Origin: Actinoplanes lutulentus
GTDB lineage: Bacteria > Actinomycetota > Actinomycetes > Mycobacteriales > Micromonosporaceae
Length of the DNA: 64,000 bases
Direction: 5' to 3'
NCBI RefSeq assembly: GCF_003259845.1
Contig: NZ_QLMJ01000002.1
Location: 248,001-312,000 of the forward strand
The notes under the pieces were generated by a model that was not told the DNA's origin, did not search any database, and saw only the letters and a list, made by a program, of their open reading frames with translations. Made by a program: the position numbers and the translations under genes. This document shows, one piece after another, positions 49,742 through 58,253 of the stretch. How positions within the stretch are numbered: position 1 is the stretch's first letter; every line of letters begins with the position of its first letter.

Positions 49742-51163
49742 TCAGCTCAGGATGAAGGCCGTCGCCTTGTCGGAGACCGTGAGGGTCCCGCTGGTGTGCT
49801 GCAGGTAGAGGCCGGCGGACACCCGGATCGACACGCCGCCCCGGGCCGCTACCCGGGTGACCGGGGTGCCGGTCGTGGACAGCGCGACGGTGGTGCCGGT
49901 GATCGTGACGAACTTCGTGGGCTCGTCGACCGACTGGATGGTCTCGGTACCGTCCGCGGCCTTGACGAAGCGGAACTGGGTCGCCTCCAGGTCACGCGGC
50001 GCCTTCTCGGTCTTCACGGCGTCGCCGGTGTGCCGGACGAACCAGCGCGGCGCGTCGGACGGGGAGAGCCGGACGATCGGCCCGCCGTCGCCGACCGGGA
50101 TGCCGAACAGCGGCGTCCCGTCCTCGTGCCAGTAGAGCTTCTGCACGCGGGTGTGCCGGTTGGGGTCGTACAGCGGGTCGCCGGTGATGTCCCGGTAGTC
50201 GCGGGCGTGGTAGACCAGCACGTCGGTCTTCCCGTCCTCGGCGACCGTGAACGAGTTGTGGCCGGGACCGTACCGTTCGGTCTTCTCGTTGGTGACAAAG
50301 ACCGGGTCCGGGGTCTTCACCCAGCTCTCCCGCTTCAGCAGGTCCGCCTTCGCGTCGGCGGTGAGCAGGCCGACGGCGTACCGGGCGTCGGTGGCGCTGG
50401 CCGAGAAGGTGAGGAAGACCCTGCCGTTGCGGATGATCACGGCCGGGCCCTCGTTCACCCGGTACCCCAGGATCTCCCAGCTCAGGGTGGGTGTGGCGAT
50501 CCGGGTGGGCTTGCTGCCCAGCGTCCACGGGTTCGCCATCGCGGCGATGTAGAGGCTGGAGTTGACAGCGATCTCCGGCTCGCTCTGCGCCCACACCAGG
50601 TACTGCTTGCCCCGGTGGTGGAAGCTCGTGGCGTCCAGCGTGAAGCCGTCCCACTCGGTGGCCAGCTGACCCTTGAGCGTCCAGCCGGCCGGGTCACGCG
50701 GGTCGTCGAGCGCCGACTCCATCACGTAGGTCCGGATCCGGAAGACCTCGCCGGCGTCACCGGCGGCGAAGTAGATGTACCACTTGCCGCCGATCCGGTG
50801 CAGCTCCGGCGCCCAGATGTGCCCGCCCATCTTTCCGCTGGCCGGACGCCGCCAGATCACCGACTCCTCGGCGGTCGACAGGCCTTCGATAGTGCTCGCA
50901 CCCCGGACGACCAGGCGGTCGTACTCCGGGACCGAGCCGGTGAAGTAGTACGTGCCGCCGACCGGCTGGGTGATCCAGGGGTCGGCACGCTGGCTGATCA
51001 GCGGGTCTTTGGTGGTCACACCGTAGATCTCAGCATCGGTGGGCAGCGTTCCCGGGCGCGGGGCGCCTTCGGCACCCACGGCGCCGAGAGCGGCGAGAGC
51101 TCCGGCGGTGGTCACCCCGAGAGAACCCCGCACGAGGGTACGGCGACTGAATCTGCTCGTCAT
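49742..51163 (-). CDS. Secreted family 43 glycoside hydrolase (arabinan/arabinoxylan active)
   Basis: A 473-residue exported hydrolase. Tat-type signal (RFSRRTLVRGSLGVTTAGALAALG) with cleavage near residue 33. The five-bladed GH43 domain keeps the base Asp in RADPWITQP, HIWAPELHRIGGKWYIYFAA, the modulating Asp in FTLDATSF and the acid Glu in EILGYRVNEGPAVI. The last 110 residues (from QFRFVKAADGTETIQSVDEP) look like a beta-rich sugar-binding domain of the AbfB/ricin kind. It lies just downstream of a GH51 arabinofuranosidase gene on the same strand (11-bp gap), so both probably act on plant arabinan side chains. Confidence 0.88.
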   Translation of the reverse strand: MTSRFSRRTLVRGSLGVTTAGALAALGAVGAEGAPRPGTLPTDAEIYGVTTKDPLISQRADPWITQPVGGTYYFTGSVPEYDRLVVRGASTIEGLSTAEESVIWRRPASGKMGGHIWAPELHRIGGKWYIYFAAGDAGEVFRIRTYVMESALDDPRDPAGWTLKGQLATEWDGFTLDATSFHHRGKQYLVWAQSEPEIAVNSSLYIAAMANPWTLGSKPTRIATPTLSWEILGYRVNEGPAVIIRNGRVFLTFSASATDARYAVGLLTADAKADLLKRESWVKTPDPVFVTNEKTERYGPGHNSFTVAEDGKTDVLVYHARDYRDITGDPLYDPNRHTRVQKLYWHEDGTPLFGIPVGDGGPIVRLSPSDAPRWFVRHTGDAVKTEKAPRDLEATQFRFVKAADGTETIQSVDEPTKFVTITGTTVALSTTGTPVTRVAARGGVSIRVSAGLYLQHTSGTLTVSDKATAFILS

Positions 51164-51174
51164 GTCGAGGCCCC

Positions 51175-53676
51175 TTATCGAGTCTTGATCCGGAGGAAGG
51201 TGACCGAGTTCGGCGCGAACTCACGCGTGAACGTCGATCCGATGCCGTGGACCGTGCTGGTCTCGGGCAGGATCGGCTCGGCGGAACGGGTGTTCAGCTC
51301 GCCCGGGTCACCGCTGATCACGGTCATCCGCGCGGTCCTCGCGACCTTGCGCCCGGCCAGGTCGACCTTGGTGATCGCCGGGGTGTCCTGCGCGTTGACC
51401 ACCTTCACGATCAGCTCGCCGGACCTGGTGTCCTCCGTGACGACCTGCGCGAACGGCTCGGTGACCTTGTTGTCGTCGAAACCGGCCCATTCGGCGCCGT
51501 CGAGGAACAGCGTGACCTTGGTTCCGCGTACCTGGATCTTGAGGTCGTAGGTCTGGCCCGTCGTCACCGTGTTCGGCTTGGTGAGTATCTGCTCCTTCGC
51601 GCTGGTGACGCCCTTCTCGACGGCACCCTGGGTGTTGTTCCAGCCGCCCAGGTTCCACCAGTAGAACTGGCCGGTCTCCTGGATGCCGAACGCGACCAGG
51701 AAGCCCTCGGCGCCGGCCGTCTTGGTGGCCTTCAGCGTGTAGTCGTAGTCGGACTCGCCGATCGTGGCCGCCTTCACCATGGTGTCCTCGGTGTCGGTGG
51801 TGGTCTGCGTGTACGCGCCGTTGGTCACCGACCAGTTGCCGCGGTTCGTCACCGAGGTCCAGCCGTCCGCGTTGCCGTCGGTGAAGTCGTCGCTGTAGAG
51901 CACCGTGCCGTCCGGGCGGGTGACCTTGACGTCGTCGTAGGTCGCCGCGGTACGCCAGGTGGAGAGCCCGATCGCGCCGGTGATCGGCGTGGGCTGCAGC
52001 ACGTTGCCGGTGGCCGTCGTCGGCACCACCCGGTCACCGACGTTGTTCATGAACAGCTTCTGCACCTGGTAACTCGTGGAACCCCAGGACTCGTCGTTGT
52101 CGAACCAGATCATGTCCGGCTTCCACTGGACGTTGTCGACGTGGGCGAGCAGCGGCGCGTACGACGCCATCTTCACCACGTCGGCGTTGCGTTCCAGACC
52201 GGTCATGTACGCGGCCTCGGCCAGCGAGTTGTACAGCTTGTTGTCGAGCGACGCGTACTCGCCGAGGAAGACCTTCGGGCCGTTGCGGTCGTAGCTGTCG
52301 TACCGCGCGTTGTTCTGCAGGAACCAGCTCGGGCTGTTGTAGTAGTGCTCGTCGACCATGTCCGAGCCGTGCGCCGCGTTCTTGGCCCACAGGTTGTCGA
52401 ACGTGGTGCCGGTGTCGTCCGGGCCGGAGTTGCTGACCACGGTGATCGACGGGTACTTCGCCTTGATCGCGGACTCGAACTTCAGGAAGTTCGCCCAGTA
52501 CGCGTCCGGCAGGTTCTCCTCGTTGCCGACCGCGATCGTGGTGAGGCCGAACGGCTTCGGGTGACCGGCTGCCGCGCGGGCCTTGCCCCACGTGCTGGTG
52601 ACCGGGCCGTTGGCGTACTCGATCAGGTCCAGGGCGTCCTGGATGTGCCGCTGCAGCAGCGCCTCGTCGACCGTGGCCCGGTTCTGGCCGCAGCCGGTGA
52701 CCAGCGCCGGGACCACCGGGAGCGGCATGGCGCCGATGTCCTCGGAGAACTGGAAGTACTCGTGGTAGCCGAGGCCGTAGGTCTGGTTGTAACCCCAGAA
52801 GTTCTTGTTGGTGGCCCGCGTCTCGACCGGCCCGATCGTGTCCTTCCACTGGTACGCCCGGGCCCGCGGGAAGTTGTTCGCGGCGTCGTACGAGTACATG
52901 CTGCCGGTGTTGACCAGGCAGCCGCCCGGGAAGCGGACGAAGCCGGGGTCCAGCGCCGCGACCTTCTCGGCCAGGTCCTTGCGCAGGCCGTTGGCGCGTC
53001 CCTTGTAGGTGTCCTTCGGGAACAGCGAGATCTCGTCGAGCTTGACCGCTCCGCTGGTCGTCACCGACAGGCGGGCGACGTCGCTGGTCGCCGTCGCCTT
53101 GAGCGTGCCGGTGTACTTCGCCCAGCTGTCGGTCTTCGTGGCGATCGTCAGCGGGCTGCTGAGGGCGCTGCCGTCAGCGGTGTGCAGCGAGACTTCGAGC
53201 GTCGCCGAGGCTCGCGCCCACACCGAGAACTCGTATTTGTCGCCCTTCTTCACCGCGATGGCCGTGCTGGTGCTGGCGCTCGGGAAGCCGGCGTTGGTCA
53301 GGGTGGCCGCGCCGCTGACCGTGAGGTAGTTGCGGTTGCGCTCGTTGAGCCGCTGGTCGTCGTTGGTCACGGCGGCCGGGCCGGCCACCGTCCAGCCGGT
53401 CAGGCCGTTCCAGCCGGCGGCGTCGGTGCTGTTGAACTCGAACGAGCGGTTACGGACCAGCTCGGCGTAGAGGCCGCCGTCGGCCGCGTAGTTGATGTCC
53501 TCGAAGAAGACGCCGTACATGGACTTCGGAATGGCGGCGCCGGTCGCGGCCGGGTTCACGGTGATCGTGTAATCCGGCTCGACCGCGTGGGCGGCCACCG
53601 GGGGAGAGACAGCGAGCGGGAGCGAGACCAGGACGGCGGCCGCGCCCGCGATGCGGGTCGGGCTGAGTTTGGGCAT
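51175..53676 (-). CDS. Secreted GH51 alpha-L-arabinofuranosidase with accessory domains
   Basis: An 833-residue exported enzyme. Sec-type signal peptide ends near AHA at residues 29-31. A CBM4_9-like beta-sandwich spans about 80-220. The GH51 barrel follows with FVRFPGG, acid/base Glu386 in AVGNEENLP and nucleophile Glu473 in FLGEYAS. An inserted laminin-G/DUF1080-like domain (DVKVTRPDGTVLYSDDF to FAQVVTEDT, roughly 610-760) lies inside the C-terminal beta domain, which ends SVTFLRIKTR. It releases terminal arabinofuranose from arabinans and arabinoxylans outside the cell. ATG 53676 with GGAGGA 6 nt upstream; its promoter is at 53729-53758. Confidence 0.92.
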   Translation of the reverse strand: MPKLSPTRIAGAAAVLVSLPLAVSPPVAAHAVEPDYTITVNPAATGAAIPKSMYGVFFEDINYAADGGLYAELVRNRSFEFNSTDAAGWNGLTGWTVAGPAAVTNDDQRLNERNRNYLTVSGAATLTNAGFPSASTSTAIAVKKGDKYEFSVWARASATLEVSLHTADGSALSSPLTIATKTDSWAKYTGTLKATATSDVARLSVTTSGAVKLDEISLFPKDTYKGRANGLRKDLAEKVAALDPGFVRFPGGCLVNTGSMYSYDAANNFPRARAYQWKDTIGPVETRATNKNFWGYNQTYGLGYHEYFQFSEDIGAMPLPVVPALVTGCGQNRATVDEALLQRHIQDALDLIEYANGPVTSTWGKARAAAGHPKPFGLTTIAVGNEENLPDAYWANFLKFESAIKAKYPSITVVSNSGPDDTGTTFDNLWAKNAAHGSDMVDEHYYNSPSWFLQNNARYDSYDRNGPKVFLGEYASLDNKLYNSLAEAAYMTGLERNADVVKMASYAPLLAHVDNVQWKPDMIWFDNDESWGSTSYQVQKLFMNNVGDRVVPTTATGNVLQPTPITGAIGLSTWRTAATYDDVKVTRPDGTVLYSDDFTDGNADGWTSVTNRGNWSVTNGAYTQTTTDTEDTMVKAATIGESDYDYTLKATKTAGAEGFLVAFGIQETGQFYWWNLGGWNNTQGAVEKGVTSAKEQILTKPNTVTTGQTYDLKIQVRGTKVTLFLDGAEWAGFDDNKVTEPFAQVVTEDTRSGELIVKVVNAQDTPAITKVDLAGRKVARTARMTVISGDPGELNTRSAEPILPETSTVHGIGSTFTREFAPNSVTFLRIKTR

Positions 53677-53728
53677 GGATGGGTCCTCCGGTGTGTCGGG
53701 GATGTTTCCGGTGGACGAAGCTCTGCAA

Positions 53729-53775
53729 TGTGTACGCAAACATCGACGGGCGTGTCAAGAGCGTCCCGTCGATGT
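53729..53775 (-). promoter_or_regulatory. GH51 promoter inside a perfect inverted repeat
   Basis: On the minus strand TTGACA (53758-53753) and TACACA (53734-53729) are 18 nt apart, a good vegetative promoter about 50 bp before the start. The -35 lies in the loop of a perfect 11-bp inverted repeat, ACATCGACGGG (53740-53750) and CCCGTCGATGT (53765-53775). Near the -10 lies TGTGTACGCA, palindromic at 8 of 10 positions. This looks like a repressor-controlled sugar promoter; the repeat could also help terminate the upstream AfsR-like gene. Confidence 0.65.
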
Positions 53776-53826
53776 ATTTCCTGCGCAAGAGCCCTTACAG
53801 TGAGGGCGTGGGAGCTTTGTTAACGC

Positions 53827-56709
53827 TCACTCTGGGGCGCCGGCGAGCAGTGCTTGCAGGCGGTTCACGTCCGGGTACCGGGCGGTCTTCACCATGCCCG
53901 TCAGCTCGGCGCGGATCGGTGCGGCGGCTGCTCGATCACCGGTCGCCAGATACAGCGAGTACAGGCAGATCAGCGGCTCCATCTGCAGATCCGGCATGTC
54001 CCGATAAAGCTGGAGAGCGCGGGTGAAATCGGTGGCCGCTCCGGCCGGGTCACCGGTCGCTTGGCGGAACCGGCCCAGGTGCAGCAGCACGTCGGCCGTA
54101 CCCCGGGCGTCGGACAGATCCCGCTGCACGGCCAGGCTGCGCTCCAGCATCCGCAGCGTCTCCGCCTGCCCACCGGGCTGGTAGAAGTGGTACCAGGCGA
54201 TCGCGAGCAGACAGTTCGCCTCCTCGACGCGGGCCTCGTTGCGGTGCGCGATCCGGCGGTAATGCTCGCGGGCCTCCAGCGCGTACGGATAGGCGGCGAC
54301 GGTGTCCTCCCGGCTCGGCACCTGGTTGATGCCGATGTGCGACACCGCCGTGGCGAGCAGCCCGTGCGCGAGCCGCAGGGTGTCACCGGTCGCCCGGCCC
54401 ACCGCGATGGTCCGCTCCAGATAGGGCCGGGCCTGTTCGTACCGGCCCAGGCGCAGATAGCCGCGCGCCAGGATGTAGTTGAGGAAGCCCACCCACCACA
54501 CCTCGCCGTCCCGCTCGGCCACCTTGAGCGCCCGCCGGGCCAGGGTGAACGAGTCCTCGGCGAGGAACCGCAGGTCCTGCTGGTACGGCGCGAGCGTCCA
54601 GACCAGCGGGCCGAGATAACCGTCGCCCCAGGACTCGTGGCACTGTTCGGCAATGGACAGGACGTTGTCGTACTCGCCGGCCATCCAGGTGAGCGCGGCC
54701 TCCCGGTCGGCGAACGTCTCCGGCTCGATCCGCTCCGGAACCGGCCCGACCCGGTCCGGCCGCGGGTTCGCCAGCAGCCCGACCGCGCCGGCCGCCGAGT
54801 ACAGGTGATGCTCGACGAGCCGGCGCAGCACCGCGTCCCGGTCCGCCGGGGTGTCGTGCCGATGCGCCATCTCGGCGGCGTACCCGCCGACCAGGTCGTG
54901 ATAGGTGAATCGGTTCGGCCGGCGCTCGTCCAGCAGGTGCGCGTCGCGCAGCAGCCGCAGCAGCGCCCGGGTCCGCGGCCGCCCGGCGCCGGTCACGCTC
55001 ACCGCCGCCGGCAGGCTCACGTCCGGCCCGGGGTGCAGCGCCAGCCGCCGGAACAGCGCGGCCGCGTCCTCCGGCAGCCGCCGGTACGACCAGGAGAAGA
55101 CGGCGCGCAGGTCGTGCTCCAGGCCGGCCACGGCGAACGCGTCCAGGCCCTCCTCCTCGGCCAGCTCCGCCGCGACGCCGGTCAGCGACATCCCGGCGGC
55201 CCGGGCGCACACCACGGCGAGGGCCAGCGGCAGACCGCCGCAGCGGGCCACGATCGCGTCGCGGGCCTGCGGATCCGCGTCGCCCAATCGGCCGCGCAGA
55301 TAGTCGCTCGCCTCGGCATCGCTGAACCCGTCGAGATGGGTGGTCGCCGCGCCGTCCGTGACCACCAGCCCACCCAGCCGGCTGCGGCTCGTGACGATCA
55401 CCGCGCAGCCGCCGGTGCCGGGCAGCAGCGGACGTACCTGCTCGGAGTCGCGCGCGTTGTCCAGCACCAGCAGCATCCGCCGCCCGGCCAGCACGCTGCG
55501 AAAAAGCGCGGTTCGCTCACTCTCACCGGGCGGCACGCGATGCTCGGGTACGCCGAGAGCAAGCAGAAAACCGAACAGCACGTCGGCCGGCGAGGCGGGC
55601 GCGTCCTCGGGGCTGAATCCGCGCAGGTCGGCGTAGAGCTGGCCGTCCGGGAAAAGTCCGGCGACCTGGTGTGCCCAGCGGACCACGAGGGTGGTCTTGC
55701 CGACGCCACCGGCGCCGCTGACGACGATCAGGGGTGAGCCGTCGGCGTCGTCGAGCAGGCGGGTGAGTTCGGCCAGCTGGTCCTGCCGGGCCGAGAACGT
55801 CGCCGGTGAGCGGGGGAGTTGGGCGGGCCGGACCTCGAAGTCGGTTTTATCGGTTTTATCGGGCTTTTTTTCTACGGCCGTGGACGCTGGTGGGACGCCG
55901 AACGTCAGTTCCTCGGCCAGGGTCTCGTGGCGCTGCTCCAGAATGGCCTGTTCCAGGGCGGCGAGGGCCGGCTCCGGTTCCAGGCCGAGGTCCTCGGCGA
56001 GGTTGCGGCGGTGCCGGCGCAGGGCGTCGAGAGCCTCGGCCGACCGGTGCGCCGCCCAGAGCGCGACAGCCAGCAGCCGCCAGGCCTGACCACGCCAGCG
56101 ATCGGCCTCGGTGAGCGACTGGGCCGCCTGGACGGCCTCGCCGGTGCGGCCGAGGACCAGCAGCGAGGCGGTGATGCGTTCCTGCGCGCTGTGCCGGTAC
56201 TCGGCGAGCCGGGCGATCGCGGGCTGCGCCCACGGCTCGTCGGCGAACGGCTCATACGGTTCGCCGCGCCACCGGTCCATCGCGGCGCTCAGGATGCCCA
56301 GGGCCACCTCGGCCGCGCCCGCCGACAGACCCATCGGGCGCATCTCCTGGACCCGCCGGAGATCCTGCTCGAAAGCCCAGGCGTCCACCGCTTCGTCGGG
56401 CAGGCGTAGGGCGTACCCAATGCCCTCGCTGACAAGGACCCGCGCGGTGCCGCGCGGTGCGCGGCGCGGTTCCAGCACGCGCCGTAAGCGCGAGATGTAC
56501 GCCTGGAGCGAGACCAGCGGCCGGGGCGGAGGCGTGCCGTCCCAGAGCTGCTCGACGATCCGATCGACCGGTACGACCTGGCCGCGCGCGGCCACCAGCA
56601 TCGCGAGGACCGCCTGCTGCTGTCGTCCACCGGCGGCGACCGGCCGCCCGCCGACTCTTATGTCGAGCGGGCCGAGCACTCCTATCCGGATCAGTTCGCC
56701 CTCGGTCAA
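53827..56709 (-). CDS. AfsR/SARP-family regulator with NB-ARC and TPR domains
   Basis: A 960-residue regulator. OmpR-type winged helix at 5-100 (IRIGVLGPLDIRVGGRPVAAGGRQQQAVLAMLV, QLWDGTPPPRPLVSLQAYISRLRRVLEP), a BTAD domain to about 250, an NB-ARC NTPase with Walker A VVSGAGGVGKTTLVVRW, RRMLLVLDNARD and GLPLALAVV, and a C-terminal half of TPR-like helices (YLERTIAVGRATGDTLRLAHG). This is the AfsR plan; such proteins activate secondary-metabolite or developmental genes. Start is TTG 56709 with AGAAGGA 6-7 nt upstream; 35 earlier codons are very Arg-rich and rejected. No biosynthetic cluster is next to it; EamA and BTAD genes are neighbours. Confidence 0.9.
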   Translation of the reverse strand: MTEGELIRIGVLGPLDIRVGGRPVAAGGRQQQAVLAMLVAARGQVVPVDRIVEQLWDGTPPPRPLVSLQAYISRLRRVLEPRRAPRGTARVLVSEGIGYALRLPDEAVDAWAFEQDLRRVQEMRPMGLSAGAAEVALGILSAAMDRWRGEPYEPFADEPWAQPAIARLAEYRHSAQERITASLLVLGRTGEAVQAAQSLTEADRWRGQAWRLLAVALWAAHRSAEALDALRRHRRNLAEDLGLEPEPALAALEQAILEQRHETLAEELTFGVPPASTAVEKKPDKTDKTDFEVRPAQLPRSPATFSARQDQLAELTRLLDDADGSPLIVVSGAGGVGKTTLVVRWAHQVAGLFPDGQLYADLRGFSPEDAPASPADVLFGFLLALGVPEHRVPPGESERTALFRSVLAGRRMLLVLDNARDSEQVRPLLPGTGGCAVIVTSRSRLGGLVVTDGAATTHLDGFSDAEASDYLRGRLGDADPQARDAIVARCGGLPLALAVVCARAAGMSLTGVAAELAEEEGLDAFAVAGLEHDLRAVFSWSYRRLPEDAAALFRRLALHPGPDVSLPAAVSVTGAGRPRTRALLRLLRDAHLLDERRPNRFTYHDLVGGYAAEMAHRHDTPADRDAVLRRLVEHHLYSAAGAVGLLANPRPDRVGPVPERIEPETFADREAALTWMAGEYDNVLSIAEQCHESWGDGYLGPLVWTLAPYQQDLRFLAEDSFTLARRALKVAERDGEVWWVGFLNYILARGYLRLGRYEQARPYLERTIAVGRATGDTLRLAHGLLATAVSHIGINQVPSREDTVAAYPYALEAREHYRRIAHRNEARVEEANCLLAIAWYHFYQPGGQAETLRMLERSLAVQRDLSDARGTADVLLHLGRFRQATGDPAGAATDFTRALQLYRDMPDLQMEPLICLYSLYLATGDRAAAAPIRAELTGMVKTARYPDVNRLQALLAGAPE

Positions 56710-56838
56710 CGCAATCCTTCTGGGTCTCTGCCTGGATTTCTTCCGACGCGCCCGCCGGGGTCTCCGGGCCTGCTGACGGGGGATCTTAAGCGGTTCGGCG
56801 AGCGGGTCTCGCATTCTGTGCCGGTCGCGTCGGCAATG

Positions 56839-56888
56839 TGACAGGCGGGCGTTTTGCGGCTGTCAATCGCTTGTCCAGGGAGTTGTCC
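56839..56888 (+). promoter_or_regulatory. Possible SARP-type direct repeats before the EamA gene
   Basis: TGTC recurs at 56861, 56872 and 56884 (TGTCAAT, TGTCCAG, TGTCCCG), a pitch of 11 and 12 bp on one face of the helix, the layout of SARP heptamer sites. TGACAG at 56839-56844 and CTGTCA at 56860-56865 also form a spaced inverted repeat. The region separates the AfsR-like gene from the divergent EamA gene. Confidence 0.4.
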
Positions 56889-56972
56889 CGTAATGGGCGG
56901 GTGGTGCTGTGCTGGTGGAACTGCCCGGCACGGCTTCCGTTCAGGGATGTGGCAAGCAGGGGGGATCGGGCT

Positions 56973-57908
56973 GTGGTGGAGACGTTGGCACTGGCGGGGC
57001 TGGCGGCGGTGGCGTGGGGTAGCTCGGATTTCGTGGCGGGCATCTGCGCCCGGAGGATTCCGATCCGGACCGTGCTGATCGGTTCGAAGGTGGCCGGCAT
57101 GCTCTTCGCCGTCGTCTTCCTGGCCCTGCGCCCGTGGCCCCTGCCCACCGGAAACCGGCTGATCCTGATGGCCGCGGCGGCCGGGGCCATCGGCATCCCG
57201 GCGATGGGCCTGCTGTACCGGGCCATGCGCGACGGCAGCCTCACGGTGGTCGCGCCGGTGGCCGCCGGGGCCGCCCTGGTGCCGGTCGGGTGGGGCATCT
57301 TCCAGGGCTCGATCCCGGGGCTGGCGACGGCGGTGGGCGCGGTGGCCGCGCTGGCCGGCATCACCCTCGCCAGCTGGCCGGTGACGACGAACCGTTCGGC
57401 CGACCCGGGCGGGGACGGCAGCTTGCTCGTACGGGTGACGTCGCGCCGGGTTTCCGCTCTGTGCGCGACCGGGGCGGCGCTCGGCTTCGGCACATATTTC
57501 GTGTTGTTGCACGAGGCGGCGCCGGACGATCCGTACGCGGCTACGGGGTATGCGCGGATCGCCGGCGGTCTCGCGGCCCTGCTGTTGCTGGTCCTGTGGC
57601 GGCCGTCCCGGGGTGTTGCGTCCGGTGATCGGGGCAGGCCGGCGTGGAGTCTTGCGTCTGGTGATCGGGGGAGGCCGGCGCTGGTGTGGCTGCTGCCGGT
57701 TGTCGTCGGGGTGCTGGACACGGTGGCGGACGGGGCGTTCGCGTTCTCCGCGGCGGCCGGGACGATCGGAACGGCGGCGATCCTGGCCTCGATGTACCCG
57801 GCGGTCACCGTCCTGCTGAACACCACGGTCCTGCGAGAGAGGCTGCCGCACATCCACCTGGTCGGCGTGCTGACGGCGTTGCTGGCGGTGGCCTGCCTGG
57901 CGCAGTAG
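56973..57908 (+). CDS. EamA/DMT-family transporter
   Basis: A 311-residue membrane protein with ten hydrophobic segments in two EamA halves (LALAGLAAVAWGSSDFVAGICAR and ALCATGAALGFGTYFVLLHEAAPDDPY). Such proteins export or import metabolites; the substrate cannot be predicted. The start is uncertain: GTG 56973 or GTG 56976 gives the family N-terminus, while the frame is open to 56838. Between helices in the second half is a duplicated 12-residue segment (ASGDRGRPA twice) from a 36-bp tandem repeat at 57616-57687. Convergent with the BTAD gene across a repeat-rich gap. Confidence 0.83.
   Translation: MVETLALAGLAAVAWGSSDFVAGICARRIPIRTVLIGSKVAGMLFAVVFLALRPWPLPTGNRLILMAAAAGAIGIPAMGLLYRAMRDGSLTVVAPVAAGAALVPVGWGIFQGSIPGLATAVGAVAALAGITLASWPVTTNRSADPGGDGSLLVRVTSRRVSALCATGAALGFGTYFVLLHEAAPDDPYAATGYARIAGGLAALLLLVLWRPSRGVASGDRGRPAWSLASGDRGRPALVWLLPVVVGVLDTVADGAFAFSAAAGTIGTAAILASMYPAVTVLLNTTVLRERLPHIHLVGVLTALLAVACLAQ
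57616..57687. repeat. 36-bp in-frame tandem repeat within the EamA gene
   Basis: Two copies begin TTGCGTCCGGTGATCGGGG (57616) and TTGCGTCTGGTGATCGGGG (57652) and encode ASGDRGRPA twice in a cytoplasmic or periplasmic loop. The frame is kept, so this looks like a recent loop duplication. Confidence 0.8.
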
Positions 57909-57989
57909 CGCGGCGCTCGTGCTCGTGGCGCCGGCTCGTGCTCGTGGCGCCGGCTGGCGTTCGTGGTGCCGGCTAGTGCTCGCGGCGGT

Positions 57990-58048
57990 GCCGGCTTGCG
58001 CTTGTGGTCGCGGAGGGGCCGAAAACGCGACCGTGAGCGCTAGCCGGG
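57990..58048. repeat. Family C 59-bp palindrome, copy 2
   Basis: Left arm GCCGGCTTGCGCTTG then TGGTCG and right arm CGACCGTGAGCGCTAGCCGG then G pair at 16 of 21 positions around a 17-nt loop, the same geometry as copy 1 at 35560-35618. Confidence 0.82.
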
Positions 58049-58074
58049 AGCGGGCTGACCGGTTGTAGAGGCGC

Positions 58075-58192
58075 GAGCCGTAGCTCAGACATGCCATCGC
58101 AGCCCTATGACATGGCTGAACTACGGCTCGCGCTTCCGAGCCGTCGTTCAGGCGCCTTATGGGTGTCCGATGACGTGGCTGGGCGACGGCTC
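58075..58192. repeat. Family A palindrome dimer, locus 3 (118 bp)
   Basis: Elements at 58075-58129 and 58138-58192, pitch 63 bp. The first pairs almost fully (GAGCCGTAGCTCAGACATG with its right-arm complement). The second begins GAGCCGTCGTTCAGG and ends GGGCGACGGCTC: the usual A-T pair at stem position 8 is replaced by C-G on both sides, a compensatory change. Confidence 0.93.
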
Positions 58193-58253
58193 GGCTATTG
58201 GCCGTGCTGGGGTGGGCCAGCGGCCCGCATCGCGGTTGTGCGGGCCGCTGGGG

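Larger units (their letters stand above)
57912..58253. repeat. Repeat-filled gap between convergent EamA and BTAD genes
   Basis: About 340 bp with no gene. Left-arm repeats of family C (CGCCGGCTCGTGCTCGTGG type, about 19-22 bp each, 57912-57989) lead into a complete family C palindrome (57990-58048); the family A dimer at 58075-58192 follows. The last 60 bp show nothing recognisable. Confidence 0.75.

Noticed and set aside
53740..53775. Inverted repeat considered as an intrinsic terminator of the AfsR-like gene
   Set aside because: No T run follows and it contains the -35 of the GH51 gene; a regulatory site fits better, though a terminator role is not excluded.
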